Translations under genes and position numbers: made by a program
Source of the DNA: Bacteroidales bacterium
Lineage (GTDB): Bacteria; Bacteroidota; Bacteroidia; Bacteroidales; GCA-2748055
DNA: 17,578 bases
NCBI GenBank assembly: GCA_023135025.1
Contig: JAGLTY010000009.1
Location: 1 to 17,578 of the forward strand
Direction: 5' to 3'
In this document: piece after piece, positions 1 through 6,992 of the stretch
How positions within the stretch are numbered: position 1 is the stretch's first letter
How the letters are laid out: every line of letters starts with the position of its first letter
Notes under the pieces: generated by a model
Database searches by the model: none
Told to the model about the DNA's origin: nothing
What the model saw: the letters and a program-made list of their open reading frames with translations, nothing else

Positions 1-355
1 AGATCTGTTCCCAGGGACCAAAATCGAGGCGGCCACCGGTAACGGCTACCACCACTTCACGACCCATCAGGGTGCGCTTGATGTGTGCATCGGCATTGTC
101 CTCAAAACCATTGTGCCTGTACTGGTCGTAAGGCTTCTCCGGGGCCAGTTTCTCCAGCCAAACCTCGAAATCGTGATGCAATCCCGATTCATCGTCGTTA
201 ATAAATACAGATGAGGTAATGTGCATGGCATTTACAAGGCATAGTCCCTCCTGGACACCACTCTCCTTTAAGCAGATATCAACTTCAGGGGTAATATTGA
301 CCAGTTCCCGCCGTTGACGGATTTCGAACCAGAGTTCTTTTCGATACGATTTCAT
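1..355 (-). CDS. YjbQ-family (UPF0047) protein, 3' end cut by window edge
   Basis: The frame starts at an ATG (353-355) and stays open to base 1, giving 118 residues without a stop. The translation shows family hallmarks: [17 protein letters not shown] around residues 44-60, then [19 protein letters not shown], and [11 protein letters not shown] at the cut end. The family (about 135-140 residues, TIGR00149) is annotated as secondary thiamine-phosphate synthase; its true physiological role is poorly settled. It lies 39 bases downstream of the phosphoglucomutase gene on the same strand, so it may be a read-through member of that operon, although no functional link to nucleotide sugars is evident. 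I saw no promoter or terminator in the 39-base gap. Family assignment is confident; only about 20 C-terminal residues should be missing. Confidence 0.88.
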   Translation of the reverse strand, partial: MKSYRKELWFEIRQRRELVNITPEVDICLKESGVQEGLCLVNAMHITSSVFINDDESGLHHDFEVWLEKLAPEKPYDQYRHNGFEDNADAHIKRTLMGREVVVAVTGGRLDFGPWEQI

Positions 356-394
356 TGGTTGCGATTTGGTTTAGTTTATTCTCTCGACAGCTAA

Positions 395-2140
395 TCATAT
401 AAGCTTCAGTTCCCGCTTTATGTTCAGGATTTTCTCCTCCAGTCTCCCTTTTACCATCTTATAATCTTCCCTCTTCTCCAGTCTATCGAAGACGCTAAAA
501 TAGAACTTGATCTTGGGTTCTGTTCCAGAAGGCCTGACAGAGATCTTACTGCCATCTTCCAGCAAAAACTGGAGTACATTTGATTTGGGCAGATCCAGGG
601 GAGTCTTTGCCCCGGTGAGGCTGTCTGTACTTTCCTGTTCCAGGTAGTCACGAATCGTAACAACCCGTGATCCGATTAGCTTGTCTGGCGGATTCTTCCT
701 GAAACCAGCCATCATCTGCTGGATCTCTTCAGCTCCTGACTTCCCTTTCCTGACCACATTGATCAGGGACTCCTGGTATAGGGAGAATTTCAGGTACATC
801 TCTATCAGGATGTCATACATGCTTTTGCCGCGACTACGTGCCCATGCAGCAATCTCAGCCAACATTGAACAGGAGGCAATTGCATCTTTGTCCCTCACAA
901 AATCCCCGATCATAAATCCATAACTCTCCTCACCTCCTCCAATGAAGGTCATCGTGTCTTCATTTTTCCTGATGATGTCAGCAATGAATTTGAAACCGGT
1001 CAGCACATCCCAGTAGGATACTTTGTAGTGGTTGGCCATATCGGCAATCAGTTCGGTGGTCACAATCGTTTTAACAATATACTCTTTACCTGTTAGCTTA
1101 CCCCGTTCGGACCATTGCGACAAGAGGTAATAAGAGAGCAGGGAGGCGGTCTGGTGACCGTTCACCAGGATCAGTTTTCCGCTGTTGTCCCGGATGGCGA
1201 TCCCTACACGGTCGGCATCAGGATCGCTGGCCATCACCAGGTCAGCACCCACTTCATCAGCTTTTTTCAGGGCCATATCCAGGGCGGCAGACTCTTCAGG
1301 ATTGGGAGATACCACGGTGGGGAAATTTCCATCCACCACATCCTGTTCAGGAACATTATAGATATTTGTGAATCCCATTTTCTTCAGGGCTCTGGGTACC
1401 ATTTTCACCCCGGTTCCATGGATAGGGGTGTAGACAATTTTTATATCCGGGTGGGCTGCAATAACTTCAGGATTAATCGATTGCTTAACTACTTCATCAA
1501 TGTAAAGGGCATCCATCTCCTCACCCAGGGTGATTATCTTCTCTCTATCTCCATCGAATTTTACATCCCCGATAGATTTGATATTCTGCACTTCCCGGAT
1601 GATGTTCACATCATGCGGATTGATGATCTGACCTCCATCTTCCCAGTAGACCTTATAACCATTGTACTCCTTGGGATTATGTGAAGCGGTGACCACAACA
1701 CCGCTCTGACAACCCAGCTGCCGGATGGCGAAACTGAGCTCGGGAGTGGGCCTTAATCCGTCAAAAAGGTAAGCTTTGATTCCGTTGGCTACACAGATCT
1801 GGGCCGTGATCTCTGCAAACAGAGGACTGTTGTTACGGCAATCATGCGCCACTGCCACACTGATCTCCTTCCTGTGGCTGAACTGCTCCAGCAGGTAGTT
1901 GCAAAGTCCCTGAGTAGCCATACCAACGGTATAGATATTCATGCGGTTGGTTCCCACACCCATGATCCCACGCAGTCCACCCGTGCCAAATTCCAGATTG
2001 CGGTAAAAACTTTCGATTAACTCCGTCTCATTGCTGTTGAGCATTTCGCGAATGGCATTTTTGGATGCATCGTCGATGGGACTGTTGAGCCACTCCTCTG
2101 CTCTGTTCCTGACCTCATTCAGGACATTTTGATTCTCCAT
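395..2140 (-). CDS. pgm: Phosphoglucomutase / phosphomannomutase family (alpha-D-phosphohexomutase, PGM2-like)
   Basis: Interconverts glucose-6-phosphate and glucose-1-phosphate in the cytosol, and may also accept mannose or pentose phosphates. All four signature regions are present: the active-site serine loop TASHNPKEYNG (residues 151-161, phosphoserine Ser153), the metal-binding loop DPDADR (306-311), the sugar-binding loop GGGEESYG (401-408), and the phosphate-binding loop RPSGTEPK (536-543). At 581 residues it is longer than the 450-470-residue PMM/PGM enzymes and fits the longer PGM2-like subgroup. It is the sixth gene of the minus-strand operon, 13 bases after rfbD, and supplies the glucose-1-phosphate that RfbA activates. 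The ATG start (2138-2140) has no Shine-Dalgarno sequence, as is usual in Bacteroidota. The choice between glucose and mannose as main substrate cannot be settled from the sequence. Confidence 0.95.
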   Translation of the reverse strand: MENQNVLNEVRNRAEEWLNSPIDDASKNAIREMLNSNETELIESFYRNLEFGTGGLRGIMGVGTNRMNIYTVGMATQGLCNYLLEQFSHRKEISVAVAHDCRNNSPLFAEITAQICVANGIKAYLFDGLRPTPELSFAIRQLGCQSGVVVTASHNPKEYNGYKVYWEDGGQIINPHDVNIIREVQNIKSIGDVKFDGDREKIITLGEEMDALYIDEVVKQSINPEVIAAHPDIKIVYTPIHGTGVKMVPRALKKMGFTNIYNVPEQDVVDGNFPTVVSPNPEESAALDMALKKADEVGADLVMASDPDADRVGIAIRDNSGKLILVNGHQTASLLSYYLLSQWSERGKLTGKEYIVKTIVTTELIADMANHYKVSYWDVLTGFKFIADIIRKNEDTMTFIGGGEESYGFMIGDFVRDKDAIASCSMLAEIAAWARSRGKSMYDILIEMYLKFSLYQESLINVVRKGKSGAEEIQQMMAGFRKNPPDKLIGSRVVTIRDYLEQESTDSLTGAKTPLDLPKSNVLQFLLEDGSKISVRPSGTEPKIKFYFSVFDRLEKREDYKMVKGRLEEKILNIKRELKLI

Positions 2141-2153
2141 GGGGTTTATGTGT

Positions 2154-3020
2154 TTATATCAGATCATGAATGCATCGCTCCAGGCTTATTCTCCAGTAGG
2201 GTACATCTACTCCATAAACTTCCTGGATCCTGGATTTGTTCATTACGGTATAAGCCGGTCGTTTTGCCAACCCGGAAAATTCGTGGCTCTCGATGGGTAT
2301 AACTTTGGCTCTGCAGCCGATCATTCGGCAAATCTCCATGGTTATGTCGTACCAGCTGCAAACCCCGCTGTTGGAGTAGTTAAAAATGCCCGGGACAAAC
2401 TGTATCATATCAGATTCCACATCTGAGATGATCTGCATAATGGCTCTTGCCAGGTCCTCTGCATAGGTGGGAGAACCGACCTGGTCGTATACCACCTTCA
2501 GGTCGCTTTTTTGATCCATCCGGTTGATCATGTTCTTCACGAAATTTTTTCCGAATACACTGTAAAGCCATGAAGTACGAACGATCAGGGCCCGGGGATG
2601 TCCCCTCAATACATTTTCTCCTTCAAGTTTTGTTCTGGCATATACTCCCAGGGGTGCAGTTGGGTCATCCTCTCTGATGGGCCGTGGCTGCTCGCCCCGG
2701 TATACATAATCTGTGGAGATATGGATGATGCGGACAGATCTGAATTCCTCCAGGCAGTTCTTGAAATTGACAAGGATATCGCGATTTAGTTTCATTGCCT
2801 GGTCAGGCTCCGATTCGGCTCGCTCCACATCTGTATAGGCTGCACAATTGATAATAAAATCGACAGGATGTGATGCCAGGTATGATTTCAGTGCTTTCAG
2901 ATTGGTTGCATCCAGCTCCTCAACATCCGTAAAAGTGTAGGTTTGCCGGAATCTATTACGCATTTTTTTTAACTCTCTTCCAAGCTGACCATTTGCCCCG
3001 GTTACCAGTACATGACTCAT
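2154..3020 (-). CDS. rfbD: dTDP-4-dehydrorhamnose reductase
   Basis: Catalyses the last step of dTDP-L-rhamnose synthesis, the NAD(P)H-dependent reduction of dTDP-4-dehydro-L-rhamnose. It is a short-chain dehydrogenase of 288 residues, the normal family length. Visible motifs are the nucleotide-binding GANGQLG (residues 8-14), INCAAYTDVERAE, the STDYV segment (102-106), and the catalytic YxxxK pair at Tyr127 and Lys131 (YARTK). The C-terminal half carries GSPTYAEDLA and KRPAYTVMNKSRI, typical of RfbD/RmlD. It begins 4 bases after the rfbC stop codon and is followed 13 bases later by the phosphoglucomutase gene, so co-transcription is nearly certain. No truncation or odd composition is seen. 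Confidence 0.96.
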   Translation of the reverse strand: MSHVLVTGANGQLGRELKKMRNRFRQTYTFTDVEELDATNLKALKSYLASHPVDFIINCAAYTDVERAESEPDQAMKLNRDILVNFKNCLEEFRSVRIIHISTDYVYRGEQPRPIREDDPTAPLGVYARTKLEGENVLRGHPRALIVRTSWLYSVFGKNFVKNMINRMDQKSDLKVVYDQVGSPTYAEDLARAIMQIISDVESDMIQFVPGIFNYSNSGVCSWYDITMEICRMIGCRAKVIPIESHEFSGLAKRPAYTVMNKSRIQEVYGVDVPYWRISLERCIHDLI

Positions 3021-3024
3021 AGTA

Positions 3025-3570
3025 TTAAGTTTTAAGTTGTTTTAAATAGGGCAGAATTCTGTCCTTCTCTGAAACTATTGCCTTTTCAGGATCAATCCTC
3101 CAGTCAATCTGCAGATCAGGATCATCAAAGCGGATTCCTGATTCGGATTCGGGATGATAGTAGCGATCGCATTTGTAGAGAACTGTGGCATGGTCCGACA
3201 GGACCGATAGTCCATGAGCAAATCCTCCTGGAATCAGCAACTGCAAAAAGTTTTCTGCACTGATCTCCAGTCCGAACCATTTTCCATAGGTGGGAGAACC
3301 GGGCCGGATATCCACTACCACATCAAAAATGGCACCTTCAGTAACCCGGACCAGTTTGGATTGTGTATGGGGTTCTTTCTGATAGTGCAGGCCACGGATC
3401 ACACCATAGGAAGAGCGTGACTGGTTGTCCTGGATAAATTCATAATCCACTCCATGCTGGTCCAGTCTCTCTTTGTGATAACTCTCATAAAAAAATCCCC
3501 TGGGATCTTCAAAGATCCTGGGCTCCAGAACCAGAAGTCCTTCAATGCCGGTTTCTTTCACTTTCATCAT
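3025..3570 (-). CDS. rfbC: dTDP-4-dehydrorhamnose 3,5-epimerase
   Basis: Cupin-fold epimerase that inverts C3 and C5 of dTDP-4-dehydro-6-deoxyglucose to give the L-rhamno form. The 181-residue length is standard. Visible signatures are FEDPRGFFYESY (substrate site), FIQDNQSRS, RGLHYQ with the catalytic-base histidine at His62, and IPGGFAHG followed by LYKCDRYYHPESESGIRFDDP. The tyrosine of the YKC motif, Tyr132, is by family analogy the general acid. Two consecutive ATG codons (3568-3570 and 3565-3567) leave the exact start ambiguous by one residue. It lies 2 bases after rfbA and 4 bases before rfbD within the nucleotide-sugar operon. Confidence 0.96.
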   Translation of the reverse strand: MMKVKETGIEGLLVLEPRIFEDPRGFFYESYHKERLDQHGVDYEFIQDNQSRSSYGVIRGLHYQKEPHTQSKLVRVTEGAIFDVVVDIRPGSPTYGKWFGLEISAENFLQLLIPGGFAHGLSVLSDHATVLYKCDRYYHPESESGIRFDDPDLQIDWRIDPEKAIVSEKDRILPYLKQLKT

Positions 3571-3572
3571 TA

Positions 3573-4460
3573 CTAAATATCAGAGGTTTGAAGCGTTTCC
3601 CTGGCTACGGTGAACAGGTACTGACCATAGGAGCTGTTACGCATCTCTTCGGCAAGCGTGAGCAGTTGTGCTTTATCGATATATTCCATCAGGTATGCAA
3701 TTTCCTCTATGCAGGAGATTTTCAACCCCTGTCGTTGTTCGATGGTATGCATATAATTGGCAGCCTGCAGCAGGCTCTCCTGTGTGCCTGTGTCCAGCCA
3801 TGCCATGCCCCTTCCCATGATCCGCACCTTCAGCCGCTGCTCCTCCAGGTAGAGCCTGTTCAGATCGGTGATCTCCAGTTCCCCCCTTTTGGAAGGCTTC
3901 AGTGATTTTGCCTTCTCGATCACATCATTACTGTAGAAATAGAGTCCGGTTACAGCATAATTCGATTTGGGATTTTCCGGTTTCTCTTCCAGGCTCAGTA
4001 CCTGTCCGTTTTTGTCAAAATCAACCACACCATAACGATTCGGATCGGTAACATAGTAGCCAAAGACCACCGCGCCATCTTCAAGAGTTGCTGCCTGCCT
4101 TAATGTACCACCGAAACCATGCCCATAGAAGATATTATCACCCAGGATCAGACAGACAGGCTCTTTGCCGATGAACTCTTCACCTATCAGGAAAGCCTGT
4201 GCCAGTCCGTCGGGCGAAGGCTGAATGGTATAACTCAGAGTGATTCCGAGCTGACTGCCGTCATCCAACAGGGTTTGATAGAGATGCAGGTCTTCAGGGG
4301 TAGAGATAATAAGAATCTCCCTGATACCCGCCAGCATAAGCACAGAGAGCGGGTAGTAGATCATAGGTTTGTCATAGACCGGAATGATCTGTTTGGAGAT
4401 GGACCTTGTAATGGGGTGAAGGCGAGTACCAGCGCCTCCGGCCAGAATGATACCTTTCAT
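3573..4460 (-). CDS. rfbA: Glucose-1-phosphate thymidylyltransferase
   Basis: Joins glucose-1-phosphate and dTTP to form dTDP-glucose, the first committed step towards dTDP-L-rhamnose. The 295-residue protein shows the nucleotidyltransferase signature [11 protein letters not shown] (residues 6-16), [15 protein letters not shown], the metal-binding LGDNIFYG with Asp108, [17 protein letters not shown], and [10 protein letters not shown]. This is the RmlA/RfbA arrangement with its C-terminal helical tail, as opposed to GalU. Feedback inhibition by dTDP-rhamnose is known for the family but cannot be read from this sequence. Its ATG (4458-4460) lies one base after the stop of the UDP-glucuronate decarboxylase gene, so translational coupling is likely. 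The usual neighbour rfbB is not present. Confidence 0.96.
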   Translation of the reverse strand: MKGIILAGGAGTRLHPITRSISKQIIPVYDKPMIYYPLSVLMLAGIREILIISTPEDLHLYQTLLDDGSQLGITLSYTIQPSPDGLAQAFLIGEEFIGKEPVCLILGDNIFYGHGFGGTLRQAATLEDGAVVFGYYVTDPNRYGVVDFDKNGQVLSLEEKPENPKSNYAVTGLYFYSNDVIEKAKSLKPSKRGELEITDLNRLYLEEQRLKVRIMGRGMAWLDTGTQESLLQAANYMHTIEQRQGLKISCIEEIAYLMEYIDKAQLLTLAEEMRNSSYGQYLFTVARETLQTSDI

Positions 4461-4461
4461 A

Positions 4462-5403
4462 TCAGCTGTTTAATAGATGATTAAAGTAAGCAATAGTTTT
4501 TTCAAGTCCGGCTTCAAGTTCCACTACCGGGCTCCATCCGTCCAGGATCTTCTTCGCCAGGCTGATATCAGGCTGGCGCTGAACCGGGTCATCCTGTGGC
4601 AGGGGCAGGAAGCTGATCTTCGACCTGGAACCGGTCATTGAAATGATCTTTTCGGCCAGTTCAAGGATGGTAAACTCTACAGGATTTCCAATATTGACCG
4701 GACCTGTAATATTGTCGCCCGTTTGCATCATCCGGATCATTCCTTCAAGCAGATCGTCCACATACTGGAAACTTCTTGTCTGCGATCCATCCCCATATAT
4801 GGTTATCTCCTGGTTCTGAAGTGCCTGGACAATAAAATTCGAAACAACCCTGCCATCGTTGGGGTGCATGTTGGGGCCGTAGGTGTTAAAGATCCTGACG
4901 ATCTTGATTCTCACCTGATTTTGCTGATGATAGTCGGTGAAGAGGGTCTCGGCACAACGTTTTCCTTCATCATAGCAGGAGCGCACTCCGATGGGGTTTA
5001 CATTTCCCCAGTATGATTCGGGCTGGGGGTGGACTGAGGGGTCTCCATACACCTCACTGGTGGAGGCCTGTAACACCTTTGACCTGATCCGTTTGGCCAG
5101 TCCAAGCATGTTGATGGCTCCCATCACAGAAGTTTTAACAGTTTTAATGGGATTGTACTGGTAATGGATGGGAGATGCCGGACAGGCCAGGTTATAAATT
5201 TCATCCACCTCCACAAAGTAGGGGGTTGTCACATCGTGTCGGATCAGTTCAAAATAAGGATTTTCGAGCAGGTGGGTGATGTTTTTTTTGGATCCGGTGA
5301 AATAGTTATCCAGGCAGAGTACTTCATGGCCCTCCCGAAGCAACCGTTCGCACAGATGTGATCCAATAAAACCGGCTCCTCCGGTGACAAGAATTCGTTT
5401 CAT
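4462..5403 (-). CDS. UDP-glucuronate decarboxylase (UDP-xylose synthase)
   Basis: Extended short-chain dehydrogenase that converts UDP-glucuronate to UDP-xylose using bound NAD+. Visible motifs are the NAD-binding GGAGFIG (residues 8-14), the UXS-specific [12 protein letters not shown] (71-82), the catalytic TSEVYGD (115-121), and the YxxxK pair at Tyr144 and Lys148 (YDEGKR). Further on come [21 protein letters not shown] and [10 protein letters not shown]. The 313-residue length equals that of soluble bacterial UXS. It lies 5 bases after ugd, which makes its substrate, and 1 base before rfbA. Its place next to rfbA is where rfbB often sits, but the CPASP segment and the TSEVYGD motif fit UXS; RfbB normally carries STDEVYG and a longer chain. 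Product identity is inferred by family. Confidence 0.92.
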   Translation of the reverse strand: MKRILVTGGAGFIGSHLCERLLREGHEVLCLDNYFTGSKKNITHLLENPYFELIRHDVTTPYFVEVDEIYNLACPASPIHYQYNPIKTVKTSVMGAINMLGLAKRIRSKVLQASTSEVYGDPSVHPQPESYWGNVNPIGVRSCYDEGKRCAETLFTDYHQQNQVRIKIVRIFNTYGPNMHPNDGRVVSNFIVQALQNQEITIYGDGSQTRSFQYVDDLLEGMIRMMQTGDNITGPVNIGNPVEFTILELAEKIISMTGSRSKISFLPLPQDDPVQRQPDISLAKKILDGWSPVVELEAGLEKTIAYFNHLLNS

Positions 5404-5408
5404 TTTAC

Positions 5409-6737
5409 TTACGGTTTAACAGGTTGCCTTCCAATACTGTAATAGGTAAAACCACGTTCCTGTAACTCCTCGGCATCATAGATATTGCGTCCGTCAAAAA
5501 TCACCTTCTCCCTCATCAGCTTTTCCAGCACATTGTAATTCAGCACACGAAATTCCGGCCATTCAGTTACCACAACAAGTCCGTCTGTATCGATCAGCGT
5601 CTCATATTTATCACTGCAAAATTCAATTTTATCTCCCAGGATCCTTTTGGCCTCTTCAATGGCGACAGGGTCATAGGCTCTGATTTTCACACCCTCCCTG
5701 GAAAGTTCTTCTATGATACGAATGGAGGGAGCTTCCCGCATATCATCGGTATGGGGCTTAAATGAGAGGCCCCAGAGACCAATCTTTTTGCCGTTTAGTG
5801 AATGACCGTAATGTTCTTTTAATTTGGCAGGTATTACCGCTTTCTGGTTCTCATTAACCAGTTCCACCGCTTTCAGGATCTCCAGGGAACGGTTGTATTC
5901 ATCTCCTGTGCGGATCAGTGCTTTTACATCTTTAGGAAAGCAACTTCCTCCATAACCCGCACCGGGGTATATGAACTTGTTTCCAATGCGTGTATCACTT
6001 CCAATTCCTTTTCTGACCATATTTACATCGGCTCCCACTACCTCGCATAAATTGGCAATGTCATTCATGAAACTGATTTTTGTGGCGAGCATGGAGTTGG
6101 CAGCATATTTGGTCATTTCGGCCGATGTGATATCCATAAAGATGATGGGGTGTCCATTGAGCAAAAATGGTTTATAAAGCCTGCGCAGAAGCTTTTCGGC
6201 GCGTTCAGAATCTGTTCCGATTACAATCCTGTCGGGTTTTAAGAAGTCATTAATGGCTGCGCCCTCTTTCAGAAACTCCGGATTGGATGCCACATCAAAT
6301 TCTATCTGACTATCTCTTTTTTTCAGCGCACCGGCAATCTTCTGTCTGACCTTTTCGGCAGTTTTGATGGGAACCGTGCTCTTGGTGGCAATGACCAGAT
6401 AATCCTGCATATATTTTCCGATTTCATCTGCAACGGCCAATACATATTGCAGGTCGGCACTGCCATCTTCATCGGGAGGGGTTCCTACGGCGATGAATAC
6501 AGCTTCACAATCCACCAGGCTCTCTTCCAGGCTGGTGCTAAAAATAAGACGATCATTTTCCACATTATTCCTGACCATGTTTTCCAGTCCGGGCTCATAG
6601 ATGGGGATAATCCCCTGTTTCAGATTTTCGATCTTCTTTTTATCAATGTCTACGCAGGTTACAGTAATGCCTGTTTCGGCGAAACAGGTACCCGATACCA
6701 GGCCAACATACCCTGTTCCAACTACAGCTATCTTCAT
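5409..6737 (-). CDS. ugd: UDP-glucose 6-dehydrogenase
   Basis: Oxidises UDP-glucose to UDP-glucuronate with two NAD+. The 442-residue protein has an N-terminal Rossmann fold with GTGYVG (residues 7-12), the central [13 protein letters not shown] and ATKSTVP segments, [15 protein letters not shown], Lys220 in [11 protein letters not shown], and the catalytic cysteine Cys266 in [10 protein letters not shown]. The C-terminal nucleotide-sugar domain has [15 protein letters not shown]. It is the first gene of the minus-strand operon, so the operon promoter should lie in the 247-base divergent gap shared with rpsA. Its product feeds the UDP-glucuronate decarboxylase encoded 5 bases downstream. A UDP-ManNAc or GDP-mannose dehydrogenase is less likely given the fit to the UDP-glucose motifs and the adjacent decarboxylase. 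Confidence 0.96.
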   Translation of the reverse strand: MKIAVVGTGYVGLVSGTCFAETGITVTCVDIDKKKIENLKQGIIPIYEPGLENMVRNNVENDRLIFSTSLEESLVDCEAVFIAVGTPPDEDGSADLQYVLAVADEIGKYMQDYLVIATKSTVPIKTAEKVRQKIAGALKKRDSQIEFDVASNPEFLKEGAAINDFLKPDRIVIGTDSERAEKLLRRLYKPFLLNGHPIIFMDITSAEMTKYAANSMLATKISFMNDIANLCEVVGADVNMVRKGIGSDTRIGNKFIYPGAGYGGSCFPKDVKALIRTGDEYNRSLEILKAVELVNENQKAVIPAKLKEHYGHSLNGKKIGLWGLSFKPHTDDMREAPSIRIIEELSREGVKIRAYDPVAIEEAKRILGDKIEFCSDKYETLIDTDGLVVVTEWPEFRVLNYNVLEKLMREKVIFDGRNIYDAEELQERGFTYYSIGRQPVKP

Positions 6738-6763
6738 ATTCAGAGGATTTAATTAATGATGGG

Positions 6764-6771
6764 TAAAGTTA
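6764..6771 (-). promoter_or_regulatory. Candidate -7 element of the ugd operon promoter
   Basis: On the minus strand these bases read TAACTTTA, one mismatch from the Bacteroidota -7 consensus TAnnTTTG. A start site about 7 bases downstream would give a leader of roughly 20 bases before the ugd ATG at 6737. No good TTTG is present 19-21 bases upstream, where GCTG is the nearest, so the match is weak. It is the best candidate I found on this strand in the gap. Confidence 0.35.
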
Positions 6772-6897
6772 ATTTTTTTAATGCATACCTCAGCATGATG
6801 GTTTTCTAGTTATTAAATGCGATGGCAGGAGTTGTTGTTGCACTGTGACCTAAAAGATTGCAGTTGATGGTTTTTCAAGGGTTTAGATCTCCTTTTT

Positions 6898-6929
6898 TTT
6901 GGGCATTTACACTCAATTTGTTAACTTTG
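6898..6929 (+). promoter_or_regulatory. Bacteroidota-type promoter of rpsA
   Basis: TTTG at 6898-6901 and TAACTTTG at 6922-6929 are separated by 20 bases. This matches the primary sigma-factor consensus of Bacteroidota (TTTG, 19-21 bases, TAnnTTTG) at all fixed positions. The start site should fall near 6935, giving a leader of about 50 bases before the rpsA ATG at 6985. The -33 element sits at the end of a run of eight T. The stretch between this and the ugd-side element (6772-6897) shows nothing else I can support. Confidence 0.75.
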
Positions 6930-6950
6930 CGGCTTGTTTAAGCAATCATA

Positions 6951-6992
6951 ATGTCTAACTTATTAATTTTAAGAGAATTATCTAATGTCTAA
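6951..6992 (+). CDS. Possible 13-codon leader ORF upstream of and overlapping rpsA
   Basis: An ATG at 6951 opens a frame of 13 codons, MSNLLILRELSNV, ending at TAA 6990-6992. It overlaps the first 8 bases of rpsA in another frame. It lies about 15 bases downstream of the predicted start site, so it would be on the rpsA mRNA. Its start context, taATGTCTAAC (6949-6959), is repeated exactly at the rpsA start (6983-6993), and both frames begin Met-Ser-Asn. Terminating ribosomes would be within a few bases of the rpsA ATG, which would suit re-initiation. Whether it is translated is unknown; a chance duplication of a start region is the alternative. Confidence 0.35.
   Translation: MSNLLILRELSNV

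Noticed and set aside
1115..1684. 189-codon plus-strand ORF opposite the phosphoglucomutase gene
   Set aside because: It is a shadow of a well-supported gene with all four catalytic motifs; the translation resembles no family.
4462..5403. Reading this gene as rfbB (dTDP-glucose 4,6-dehydratase)
   Set aside because: The CPASPIHYQ and TSEVYGD motifs and the 313-residue length fit UDP-glucuronate decarboxylase, and ugd lies directly upstream.
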